Source of the DNA: UBA9926 sp038131595
Lineage (GTDB): Bacteria > Pseudomonadota > Gammaproteobacteria > Pseudomonadales > Azotimanducaceae
NCBI GenBank assembly: GCA_038131595.1
Contig: JAYPPR010000008.1
Span: 1,966,948-2,030,947 of the forward strand
Length of the DNA stretch: 64,000 nucleotides
Direction of reading: 5' to 3'
In this document: positions 27,955 to 36,320 of the stretch, piece after piece
Position numbering within the stretch: the stretch's first letter is position 1
Layout: each line of letters begins with the position of its first letter
The notes under the pieces: generated by a model
Database searches by the model: none
The model's input: the letters and a program-made list of their open reading frames with translations, nothing else
What the model was told of the DNA's origin: nothing
Program-made: the position numbers and the translations under genes

Positions 27955-29031
27955 CTAAGATCCCTCAATCGCAGTTTGAAACCAGTCGAGCGTTGCGGGT
28001 ACCCGTGATGCGGCAAAACTATGGCCCAGTCCGGGTTGCTCATCCAGCACGACATTGAGCCCTTTGGCTTTGAGGGCTGCGACGCTCTCATTGGCAAGTT
28101 CAAATGGAAACATGGTGTCTCGGTGTCCATGAAGCCAATAGATGTGCTGGGTAGTCGATGGACTCGGTGGTTCCGCCAACAAGGACGGGTCCAGCATGCC
28201 CGAGAAGGCTGCGATATTTGGGAATAGATCGGGGCGTTTCAGGCCCAGCTGGAGCGCGTAGGTCGCTCCATCAGACATTCCCGCAAGAAGGATAGCCGAT
28301 GGCTGAGGGATGGTGGCGGTTAGGTCCTTCAGGTGTTCAAGTATGGCGTGTAGATCAAGTTCTATTTGAAAGAGGGACCAGGTGTCGTCAATTGACGTGG
28401 GTGCCATGACGGTCATGTCGTTGGCCCGTGCGCTGGTCAGCCAATGCCAAAGGGTGTCGCGTCCATGACCTGTGCCGCCGTGCAGCGCGATCACAAGAGG
28501 CCGTGAATCTTGTTGGGCAGCGTGAGGTACAAATGCACTATAGCCTCCCCGAGTTTCTCGATTGTGCGTTTGATGAATGACCTGGCAATGCTCGAAGCTG
28601 GCTCGGTTTGCCTCTGTAAGTGGGCGTTGTGGTCGCTTGTCGGGGTCGAGGAAAAATTCATGAATGGGAGCAAGCAGCGTCGCACAAGGAAACAGCGCCT
28701 CTTTTGCGCGGCAGACGGCTCTCGACGCAGCAAGAATCCGCATGGGGTCTAGCGCCGAATGGTCGATATGCTGGATGGCCTTGTCAGCATTCTTTATTGC
28801 CTCCATTAGCAGTTCGCCAAAGCGGGCGACATGATCAGGGAAGGCAGCGGTTTCAAGCGTTTGCTGAATCGTATTGAGCTTGGCTTGCTCGGGTTGCAGG
28901 ATGGCCAGCAACTGCTCGCGCTGGTCGGGGTTGAACCGCTCAAGGATTGCCGTCAATCCGTCGAGGAGTTGGAGTAGCGTTGGAACGCCAAGCGTGATGG
29001 CATCAACCAGTGGATCTTGATGGGTGGACAT
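27955..29031 (-). CDS. Esterase with helical N-terminal extension and alpha/beta-hydrolase domain
   Basis: A 358-residue protein. The first ~150 residues are helical and unlike known hydrolase caps (ITLGVPTLLQLLDGLTAILERFN onward). The C-terminal half is an alpha/beta hydrolase of the carboxylesterase/poly-hydroxybutyrate depolymerase-like group: LVIALHGGTGHGRDTL, nucleophile Ser in LLAGMSDGATYALQLG, acid Asp in GHRDTMFPF and His in GLGHSFAASR. It lacks a signal peptide, so it is cytoplasmic. The N-terminal part has no family I recognise. The substrate is unknown. Confidence 0.83.
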   Translation of the reverse strand: MSTHQDPLVDAITLGVPTLLQLLDGLTAILERFNPDQREQLLAILQPEQAKLNTIQQTLETAAFPDHVARFGELLMEAIKNADKAIQHIDHSALDPMRILAASRAVCRAKEALFPCATLLAPIHEFFLDPDKRPQRPLTEANRASFEHCQVIHQTHNRETRGGYSAFVPHAAQQDSRPLVIALHGGTGHGRDTLWHWLTSARANDMTVMAPTSIDDTWSLFQIELDLHAILEHLKDLTATIPQPSAILLAGMSDGATYALQLGLKRPDLFPNIAAFSGMLDPSLLAEPPSPSTTQHIYWLHGHRDTMFPFELANESVAALKAKGLNVVLDEQPGLGHSFAASRVPATLDWFQTAIEGS

Positions 29032-29114
29032 GGTGCAAGCCTTGATGACTCCATTATCTTACCTCAGGTAATGATTCCTCGCCTGCTGGTTGGTAGGCTT
29101 TCGCTCAAGAGAGA

Positions 29115-29780
29115 TTGCAGGGTTGGGCTGTGGACGTTCTTTTTGAGGACAACGACATCCTCGTGATTAACAAACCGGCTGGATTACAGAGCACCACCCC
29201 GAGGTTTGGCGGCCCCTCCGTCATACTGAAAGCTCGGGAGCGATCGAGCGCCGCGCACCTTGTTCATCGTCTGGATAGGGATACGTCAGGGTTGATGGTC
29301 GTGGGCTTAACACCCTTAGCATTGAGTCACTTAAACCGACAGTTTCGAGAACGACGGGTCAAGAAAATTTACCAGGCGCTGGTCGGGCAGGGCGTTTCAC
29401 CGCTGCCATCCCAAATAGACCTGCCCCTGGCACCCCATAGACTGCAACGCCCGCGGCAAATTCTGGCTTTTGGTCGTGGTAAGCCCAGTCAAACACGACT
29501 GGTCGCGGTAGAACAGGTCGACGTGAGCCAGGGGTTTATTCACTCAGCGTTAGACGAGCGTTGCGTGCGGCGGGTCACGATCGAACTGATCACAGGAACG
29601 AGGCATCAGATTCGAGCACATCTTGCGATGGTCGGAGCGCCTATTTTGGGTTGCGACCTTTACGCCCCAGAGCCTGTAGAGCGAGCGGTCGATCGGCTAA
29701 TGCTTCATGCACAGCGGTTGGAGTTTGAGCACCCCGTCTCCAAAAGCCCTCTGGTTTTCGAGGCACTAGCGCCTTTTTAG
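29115..29780 (+). CDS. RluA-family RNA pseudouridine synthase
   Basis: A 221-residue pseudouridine synthase without an S4 domain. The catalytic Asp is in HLVHRLDRDTSGLMVVG; VLFEDNDILVINKPAGLQS and ELITGTRHQIRAHLAMVGAPILGC are the other RluA-family motifs. It isomerises specific uridines in rRNA or tRNA; the length is close to RluA/TruC, but the target cannot be assigned. The start is uncertain: TTG 29115, or an in-frame GTG at 29130. It is 83 bp from the esterase gene in the opposite direction. Confidence 0.86.
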   Translation: MQGWAVDVLFEDNDILVINKPAGLQSTTPRFGGPSVILKARERSSAAHLVHRLDRDTSGLMVVGLTPLALSHLNRQFRERRVKKIYQALVGQGVSPLPSQIDLPLAPHRLQRPRQILAFGRGKPSQTRLVAVEQVDVSQGFIHSALDERCVRRVTIELITGTRHQIRAHLAMVGAPILGCDLYAPEPVERAVDRLMLHAQRLEFEHPVSKSPLVFEALAPF

Positions 29781-29829
29781 AGGACGGTAGCCGACTAAGT
29801 GTTTGGGCTTCCAATCCCATCGAATTCGC

Positions 29830-29858
29830 CTGTCAATTTGCGCTGATTTCTCTATAAT
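29830..29858 (+). promoter_or_regulatory. Candidate sigma-70 promoter of the idh leader
   Basis: A perfect -10 TATAAT at 29853-29858 is preceded after 17 bases by CTGTCA at 29830-29835 as a -35. Transcription would begin near 29865 and read into the hairpin-rich region before idh, giving a leader of about 470 nt. Confidence 0.5.
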
Positions 29859-29863
29859 CGAGC

Positions 29864-30333
29864 ACACCTGAGTGGGGACTAAGGTGTTCGTAATCGCGAG
29901 AAAACGCGATGGTATGCACGCGTTATTTGTGGATTTTGAAGGACGCAAATAGCGCGCTTCATCGGCCAAAACAGTTGGACTGGCATTGGATCAATGCAAG
30001 GTAAGCGCTTTGAGCGCTAGGTAATCACCAGCTGGACAAGCGATAAATGGAAGCCGACTAGCCATCTCAATTGATGGCGATGGAAGCGAGGCATATTAAA
30101 CGAACGTGCAACACAACGTTGATTCGGGCGCAAGGAGGCACCCTAATATAGCCGCTTGTATCGATCAAACCAGACGCTGCAACGTGCAGCACAATAGCGA
30201 TCGCTCCCTCGAGTCGAGCTGTCCGTCATTACTGTGACAAACACAGAAATCTGCGAAATCGGTTTCGCAGGCATTGACCGACAGGTTTGGCGGACGCTGG
30301 GCCGCGATCCAAAACGAAAATAGTGGAATTTGT
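29864..30333 (+). ncRNA. Candidate structured 5' leader (or separate small RNA) upstream of idh
   Basis: This spacer has no convincing gene but is unusually rich in inverted repeats. I can pair ATCGCG/CGCGAT (29893-29898 with 29905-29910), an 11-bp stem with one G-U (29919-29929 with 29946-29956), GCATT/AATGC (29983-29997), AGCGCT/AGCGCT (30004-30018), GCCATC/GATGGC (30061-30078), GCTGCA/TGCAGC (30176-30190), and a perfect 8-bp stem CTGCGAAA/TTTCGCAG with a TCGG loop (30251-30270). A strong -10 box precedes it. No U-run terminator follows these stems, so a leader joined to idh is more likely than a free RNA. Class unrecognised. Confidence 0.45.
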
Positions 30334-32568
30334 ATGACTGACAATCTGAAGATCATTTACACAGAAACGGATGAGGCACCAAGGCTAGCGACCTATTCCT
30401 TCCTGCCGATTATCAAGGCCTTCACGGATACGGCCGGTGTCGATGTAGAGATGTGGGACATCTCTCTGGCAGGCAGAATTTTGGCAGCTTTCTCTGATCG
30501 TTTGCCAGAAGATCAGAAGGTACCTGACCATCTTGCTGAGCTGGGGCGACTGACCCAAGCGAAGGAAGCCAACATCATCAAATTGCCCAATATTTCGGCT
30601 TCAAACCCACAAATGCAGGCAACGATTGAAGAATTAAGAGCGCAGGGGTATGCATTACCGGACTATGTTGACGACCCTCAGACAGATGATGAACGAGAAA
30701 ATAAGGCGCGGTATGACCGAGTCAAGGGGAGTGCGGTCAATCCAGTGTTAAGAGAGGGCAATTCCGATCGGCGCGCGGCACGAGCTGTGAAAGACTACGC
30801 ACAAAAGCACCCCCACCGCATGGGCGTTTGGTCGTCTGACTCAAAGTCGAGCGTCCGGCACATGGAATCAGGCGATTTCTATGGATCTGAGCAGTCGGTC
30901 ACTATGGGTGAGGCCGACTCACTCGACATTGTTTTTACTGACAAAGCAGGGCAAACCACCGTGCTTGCATCCTCGTTATCGGTGGAGGCAGGCGAAGTAG
31001 TGGATGCTGCCTTTATGAGTCAGCAGGCGCTAACCACGTTCTTGGATGAGACGCTTGCTGAAGCGAAAACGAGTGGTGTGCTCTGGTCGCTCCACTTAAA
31101 GGCGACCATGATGAAGGTTTCGGACCCTATCCTTTTCGGTCATGGGGTAAAGGCCTATTACCGGTCCGCGTTTGAGGCGCATGCGGATACTCTGTCGAAA
31201 CTAGGGGTTGATCCCAATAATGGCGTTGGTGATGCCTATGACAAAATCGCTCAATTGCCCGACGCAGAGCGCACTGCAATCAAGGCCGCACTGGATGCGT
31301 GCCTAGCGAGTGGTCCCGCCCAGGCCATGGTTGATTCAGACCGAGGAATTACTAATCTACACGTGCCGAGTGACATCATTATTGATGCTTCAATGCCCGC
31401 GGCGATTCGGGAATCGGGGCAAATGTGGGGCCCAGATGGCGAACTTCACGACATGATGGCGGTCATACCTGATCGGTGCTATGCCCGGGTCTATGCAGAA
31501 ACGATCAAGGATTGTCAGGCCCATGGTGCTTACGATCCAACCACCATGGGATCAGTGCCTAATGTCGGACTGATGGCACAAAAAGCGGAAGAGTATGGTT
31601 CCCACGACACCACCTTCGAGATGGTAGGTGACGGGACAGTAACAGTCCGAAACCGTGCAGGTGACACCTTGCTCAGTCACGACGTTGAAGAAGGCGACGT
31701 TTGGAGATTGTGTCGAGTCAAGGATGGCGCGATCAAGGATTGGGTCCGCCTTGCTGTCAACAGAGCCCGAGCAACGGGTTGGCCGATAGTGTTCTGGTTG
31801 GATGCAGCGCGAGCGCACGATGCGGAACTGATCAAGAAACTAGAACTGTACCTCCCAGATCATGACTTAACGGGCATTGAGCACCACGTTATGGCGCCTG
31901 CGGAGGCCACACGTTTCTCGTTGGTGCGGATAAGGCAGGGTGAGAGCACAATCTCGGTGACTGGGAATGTTCTAAGAGACTACCTGACCGACTTGTTCCC
32001 TATCTTGGAGCTTGGCACTAGCGCCAAAATGCTGTCCATCGTACCGCTCATCAATGGCGGCGGTCTGTTTGAAACGGGCGCGGGCGGTTCGGCACCAAAA
32101 CACGTGCAGCAGTTTGAGAAAGAAGGGCACTTGCGTTGGGATTCGCTCGGTGAGTTCCTTGCGCTCGGCGCGTCTCTTGAGCACTTGGCAACCACGTTCG
32201 ATAACGAAAAAGCGGATATCTTGGCTGAGACCTTAAACACCGCGATTGCAGAATTCTTGGAGGAGAACAAATCTCCCTCGCGAAAAGTGAATGAGATCGA
32301 TAATCGAGGCAGTCACTTCTATTTGGCGCTTTACTGGGCCAAAGCGGCAGCTGCGCAAACCAGAGATGCGAAGTTGCAAGAGACGTTCGCAGCGATTGCA
32401 GAAGAACTCATCGAAAATGAATCGGTCATTAACGAAGAGTTGCTGGCTGCCCAAGGTGATCCTCAAGACGTGGGAGGTTATTACCAACCCAATCCTGAGT
32501 TAGCTGATAAAGCCATGCGACCCTCGTCCACCTTCAATGCAATTCTGGGAAAGGTCAGCGCTGGCTAG
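30334..32568 (+). CDS. idh: Monomeric NADP-dependent isocitrate dehydrogenase
   Basis: A 744-residue protein of the monomeric IDH family, which has no sequence similarity to the dimeric Icd enzymes. The start MTDNLKIIYTETDEAPRLATYSFLPII and internal segments SDSKSSVRHMESGDFYGSE, WSLHLKATMMKVSDPILFGH and GTSAKMLSIVPLINGGGLFETGAGGSAPKHV are highly characteristic. It converts isocitrate to 2-oxoglutarate and CO2 with NADP+ in the TCA cycle. ATG 30334 gives the usual family length; an earlier in-frame start at 30274 adds 20 unrelated residues. It is preceded by a long structured region that may regulate it. Confidence 0.97.
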   Translation: MTDNLKIIYTETDEAPRLATYSFLPIIKAFTDTAGVDVEMWDISLAGRILAAFSDRLPEDQKVPDHLAELGRLTQAKEANIIKLPNISASNPQMQATIEELRAQGYALPDYVDDPQTDDERENKARYDRVKGSAVNPVLREGNSDRRAARAVKDYAQKHPHRMGVWSSDSKSSVRHMESGDFYGSEQSVTMGEADSLDIVFTDKAGQTTVLASSLSVEAGEVVDAAFMSQQALTTFLDETLAEAKTSGVLWSLHLKATMMKVSDPILFGHGVKAYYRSAFEAHADTLSKLGVDPNNGVGDAYDKIAQLPDAERTAIKAALDACLASGPAQAMVDSDRGITNLHVPSDIIIDASMPAAIRESGQMWGPDGELHDMMAVIPDRCYARVYAETIKDCQAHGAYDPTTMGSVPNVGLMAQKAEEYGSHDTTFEMVGDGTVTVRNRAGDTLLSHDVEEGDVWRLCRVKDGAIKDWVRLAVNRARATGWPIVFWLDAARAHDAELIKKLELYLPDHDLTGIEHHVMAPAEATRFSLVRIRQGESTISVTGNVLRDYLTDLFPILELGTSAKMLSIVPLINGGGLFETGAGGSAPKHVQQFEKEGHLRWDSLGEFLALGASLEHLATTFDNEKADILAETLNTAIAEFLEENKSPSRKVNEIDNRGSHFYLALYWAKAAAAQTRDAKLQETFAAIAEELIENESVINEELLAAQGDPQDVGGYYQPNPELADKAMRPSSTFNAILGKVSAG

Positions 32569-32650
32569 ATCAGCGCTTTGAGGGCCCGCCGGTGCAATCG
32601 AGTGCCGGTGCGAGCCGTGCAAGTGGTCCATCGAACTAGGAGGCGTCTAG

Positions 32651-33985
32651 GTGCTTATTTCTTTAATTGGGTTTGTAGCGCTGCTAGTCATACTCGTTGG
32701 TCTTGCAAGAAAGGGCCTCGCACTCTCAACGAGAGTACTTTTGGCGTTGGTTCTTGGGCTCGCGTTTGGGTCTCTGTTGCAAGCTTTTTACGGTAGTGGT
32801 GGAGACGCGCTTGCCACTGTTCTTAGTTGGACCAATCTTGTGGGCTCAGCCTATGTGAGTCTATTAAAAGTGATCATCATGCCGCTTATTTTGGTGGCGA
32901 TGATTGCGGCGGTACTAAGGTTAGAGGCGTTATCCACGCTGGGCCGCGTTGGCGGCAGCGTTCTGGCCGTCCTGCTTGGCACGACACTGATTGCGGCCAT
33001 GATTGGCGGCCTGTTGGCGGCTGGCTTCAACTTGTCGGTTGATGGTTTGGTCGAGGGCGAGCGAGAGCTTGCGCGGGCAGCGGTCTTGGTCGAGCGCCAA
33101 GATCGGGTGGCAGACCTTTCTGTCCCCGCGCTGCTTGTCAGTTTTTTACCCACGAATATTTTTTCTGATTTAGCAGGATCAAGACCCACCTCAATTATTG
33201 CGGTTGTTATCTTCGCTATTTTGATTGGGATTGCGGGGCTAAGGCTGAGGGCGGTTGCGCCTGAAGAAGGTCAAGCGCTTAAGCGCGGAATCGATATTGC
33301 CCAGGATTGGGTCATGCATCTTGTGCGTCTCGTCATCGCACTGACTCCCTACGGCGTGCTGGCCTTGATGACCAAGGTGGCCGCTTCGTCTGACAGCCAA
33401 GATATCTGGAATCTGCTCGAGTTTATCGCGGTCTCTTATCTGGCGATCTTTTTGATGTTCGGAGTCCACGGTCTCCTTGTATCACTTACGGGCTTGTCCC
33501 CCATTGCGTTCTTTAAGAAAGCGTTTCCCGCACTCGTTTTTGCGTTCACATCGCGGTCCTCTGCGGCGACCATTCCGCTCAACATAGAAACTCAAGTGAA
33601 GGCGTTAGGAAATCACCCCAGCATTGCCAGCTTGTCGGCCAGTTTTGGTGCAACCATTGGCCAAAATGGCTGCGCTGGGATATACCCGGCGATGCTTGCA
33701 GTGATGATTGCTCCTTCAGTGGGCTTGGACCCCCTTGCGCCTGAATTTTTCTTAATGTTGATGCTGGTGGTCACCATCAGTTCATTCGGCATTGCAGGCG
33801 TTGGCGGGGGTGCGACCTTCGCTGCGCTAGTGGTGTTACCCACTATGGGGTTACCCGTCACGCTGGTGGCGCTATTGATTTCAATCGAGCCGCTGATCGA
33901 CATGGCACGAACAGCGTTAAACGTAAGTGGTTCTATGACGGCGGGTACGTTGACCCAACGGTGGCTGAAGCTACAGTCTGACTAG
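32651..33985 (+). CDS. Dicarboxylate/amino acid:cation symporter (DAACS family)
   Basis: A 444-residue membrane protein of the GltP/DctA fold. The conserved serine-rich re-entrant loop appears as FAFTSRSSAATIPLNIE, and the substrate/Na+ motif region as GATIGQNGCAGIYPAMLAVMIA and SFGIAGVGGGATFAALVVLPTMGLP. Such carriers import glutamate, aspartate or C4-dicarboxylates with Na+ or H+. Its N-terminal part is closer to L-cystine symporter-like members, so cystine is an alternative substrate. GTG 32651 follows AGGAGG. It lies about 80 bp after idh on the same strand and may be co-transcribed. Confidence 0.9.
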   Translation: MLISLIGFVALLVILVGLARKGLALSTRVLLALVLGLAFGSLLQAFYGSGGDALATVLSWTNLVGSAYVSLLKVIIMPLILVAMIAAVLRLEALSTLGRVGGSVLAVLLGTTLIAAMIGGLLAAGFNLSVDGLVEGERELARAAVLVERQDRVADLSVPALLVSFLPTNIFSDLAGSRPTSIIAVVIFAILIGIAGLRLRAVAPEEGQALKRGIDIAQDWVMHLVRLVIALTPYGVLALMTKVAASSDSQDIWNLLEFIAVSYLAIFLMFGVHGLLVSLTGLSPIAFFKKAFPALVFAFTSRSSAATIPLNIETQVKALGNHPSIASLSASFGATIGQNGCAGIYPAMLAVMIAPSVGLDPLAPEFFLMLMLVVTISSFGIAGVGGGATFAALVVLPTMGLPVTLVALLISIEPLIDMARTALNVSGSMTAGTLTQRWLKLQSD

Positions 33986-34000
33986 GCATCGACTGAAGAA

Positions 34001-34100
34001 TCCTGAGAGAAGAGTCTTCCTGAGAGAAGAGTCCTTCAACCTTGAGAGAAGAGTCTTCAATCTGAGAGAAGAGTCTTCAACCCGAAAGAAGAGTCGTCAA
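34001..34100. repeat. Tandem array, five copies of a ~20-bp unit
   Basis: Five imperfect copies of a unit close to CTGAGAGAAGAGTCTTCAA lie head to tail between the symporter stop (33985) and the ribosome binding site AGGAGGGGG (34102-34110) of the REC-EAL gene. The copies differ by single changes: one has an extra C, one carries GAAAGA, and one carries GTCGTC. Each copy contains GAAGA(G)TC, and the first partial similarity starts even earlier (GACTGAAGAATC at 33991). Confidence 0.9.
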
Positions 34101-34112
34101 AAGGAGGGGGGT

Positions 34113-35301
34113 ATGGCTGAACAGGCGCGTCTTAGAATTCTCGTGATCGACGATGATTCGTTCCAGTGTTCTATCGTTTCTAAGCTCCTCGGCACCATGG
34201 CGGATTGTGACGTCAGCACGCAAACCGACGCGAGACTCGCGGTTCCCTTGATTGATTCGGGTTGGGATCTGCTGCTCTTAGACTTGAATATGCCAGGCAT
34301 GGATGGGATCGAGTTTTTATCCGAGATGGCTGCAGCATCGGTCAAGCCACCTGTGGTGTTCTTCAGTGGTGAGGAGGACCGAATCCTTGAAGTGGCGGAG
34401 GAACTAGCAAAATCGCTGGCGATTGAGGTACTTGGGTCCATCGCGAAGCCAGTCTCAAAAGAAAAGTTGTCGGCTGTTTTGGATCAAGTGAATCGCGGTC
34501 AAGAGGCGCCTAAGTCATCGGCCTATGCTTTCGAACAGCTGTCAGTCGAGGAAATTCGAACTGGGATTGATCGTGGCGCAGTGGAGATGGTCTACCAGCC
34601 CAAGGTTGACGCCAACTCTTTACAATTAGTTGGTGTTGAAAGCCTGCTCAGATGGCGGAAGCCTGATGGTTCGCTGATCGGTCCAGGTGCGGTGATACCG
34701 ACTGCCGAAGCGAATGACCTGATCTATCCCCTCACGCGAGCAGTTTTGCTTCAAAGCATTGCCCAGCAAGGCGAGTGGCGCGCGCGCGATTTTCACATCA
34801 AGGTGTCGATCAATCTTTCTGTGGATGACTTGGTGCAACCCTGATCTCGTGGCGTTTCTAGACCAGTTGCTGAATGAACATCGAGTGCCCGCGGATACCA
34901 TTGTCCTGGAGGTGACTGAGAGCAAACTCGTTGACGATGTGAATACGGTGCTTGCGAGCTTAACTCGCCTTAGGCTCAAAGGATTTGGTTTGTCTATCGA
35001 TGACTTTGGGACGGGATTCTCGTCCATGGAACAGTTGCGCCGTTTCCCGTTTTCGGAGCTAAAGATTGATCGAGCCTTCGTGAACGGTGCCCACCGGCGT
35101 GCATCTGCAAAAGCGATCTTTCAGTCCAGCGTTAACCTCGCTAATGCGCTGAATATGGTGTCGGTTGCCGAGGGCGTTGAAGATGACGCTGATCTCGATT
35201 TGGCCGTGGAGTTGGGAACTCATTTAATCCAGGGATATCACATCGCGAAGCCGATGAGCGCGATTGATCTCGAGCGTTGGTTCGAGGGCAGAGGCCACTA
35301 A
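34113..35301 (+). pseudogene. REC-EAL cyclic-di-GMP phosphodiesterase gene, frame broken at CCC-TGA
   Basis: Frame 34113-34844 encodes a receiver domain (phospho-Asp in LLLDLNMPGMDG, Lys in IAKPVS) and the start of an EAL domain (VYQPKVDANSL, VGVESLLRWRKPDG, VSINLSVDDLVQP), then stops at TGA 34842. The +1 frame continues at once with PDLVAFLDQLLNE, VLEVTESKL, LSIDDFGTGFSS, ELKIDRAF, VAEGVEDD and LIQGYHIAKPM, so all expected metal and catalytic residues exist across the two frames. One base too many in the CCC run (34839-34841) explains the break. The joined protein would be about 395 residues and would hydrolyse c-di-GMP. It may be a pseudogene, a sequencing error or programmed +1 frameshifting. 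AGGAGGGGG precedes ATG 34113. Confidence 0.85.
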
Positions 35302-35473
35302 TCGACGAGCGCTCTCATCGATTTTCTCACTGATCTTTTCATTGAAGTTCTCGCTGACGCTTTCCCTCACATACTGGGGGAATTGCGAAAGCACACCACC
35401 CTGTTTGGAACGCCAGAAGTCCGAGCGATCCGGGCACGCGGATAAAACGAATCAATCAGGCGTAGGTTTTATC

Positions 35474-36316
35474 TCAGGCTTTGATGACGCCAAGTTCTTG
35501 CAGTCGCTCCTGCAGATAGTCTCCCGCTGTGTATCGGTCCGATAGTTTGACCTCGGCCTTAGGATGTAAAAAGAGGGGCATCGACATTCTGCTAACGTTG
35601 AGCACGCCATCCCCTGCTGCAACTTGATGCGTGGTTGAGGGGAAGTATCCGCCGGAGGCCTCCTGGAGCATGTCGCCGGTATTGATAATCACAGTCCCAG
35701 GTTCGTTGGGCACGTCGATCCATTGACCATCCCGATGTTGAACGAGTAGCCCAGGGCCATTGGCGGCCGGGAGAATCGTGAGCAAATTGATATCCTCGTG
35801 GGCGTTGGCACGGGGAGCTTTGCTCTCGCCCTGTTGGGGCGGGTAGTGCAGGATTCTGAGCAGGCTGGCAACGCTCCCATCGATCATAGTCGACAAGGGC
35901 TGCGAATATCTGGCTCGTACTTCGGCAGGCGAGTGCTGCTCAACCCAGGCAAGAAGCTGTACCGCGAAGGCTTGGGATTCTGCGTAGTAGGACTGGACAT
36001 CATCCACAAGGTGAGCTGGACATCGGCCCCACGGGTAATAATGAAAGTATTCTTTGAAATCTTGTTCAATGAACCCCTTCGCGGATTCGGCGTCTTGTAG
36101 GCCGAAGTAACCGTCTTGCTCCGCTTCATCGAACGGATAGGCAAACTTCTCTTCGGTCTGAAAGAAGGCCAGCCATTGCTCGTAAATACTGTTTACTCTG
36201 CTCATGTCGAGCGGGTGATCGGAAAGCGCAGCAAAACCGAAGTGTCTTAAAGAGTCGGTGAAGGCAGCCGCACAGTCGCTTGAGCGCATGGATATGACAG
36301 GAATCGTGTGGTCCAT
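35474..36316 (-). CDS. Isopenicillin N synthase-like 2-oxoglutarate/Fe(II) dioxygenase
   Basis: A 280-residue enzyme with the IPNS layout: N-terminal HTIPVISMRSSD, DIOX_N-type helix region, and C-terminal 2OG-FeII_Oxy domain. The metal triad is His173-x-Asp175 in NAHEDINLLTIL and His230 in STTHQVAA; the Arg-x-Ser pair that binds 2-oxoglutarate is NVSRMSMPLF. ATG 36316 lies only 4 bp beyond the stop of the NupC transporter gene, so translation is probably coupled. Fungal thymine-7-hydroxylase and pyrimidine nucleoside dioxygenase belong to this fold, so a nucleoside or base substrate is a reasonable guess. That is inference from context only. Confidence 0.88.
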   Translation of the reverse strand: MDHTIPVISMRSSDCAAAFTDSLRHFGFAALSDHPLDMSRVNSIYEQWLAFFQTEEKFAYPFDEAEQDGYFGLQDAESAKGFIEQDFKEYFHYYPWGRCPAHLVDDVQSYYAESQAFAVQLLAWVEQHSPAEVRARYSQPLSTMIDGSVASLLRILHYPPQQGESKAPRANAHEDINLLTILPAANGPGLLVQHRDGQWIDVPNEPGTVIINTGDMLQEASGGYFPSTTHQVAAGDGVLNVSRMSMPLFLHPKAEVKLSDRYTAGDYLQERLQELGVIKA

Positions 36317-36320
36317 GTGA

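Noticed and set aside
29864..30333. tmRNA, 6S RNA or RNase P RNA in the idh leader
   Set aside because: The conserved sequence blocks of these RNAs are absent, and the spacing of the hairpins does not fit them.
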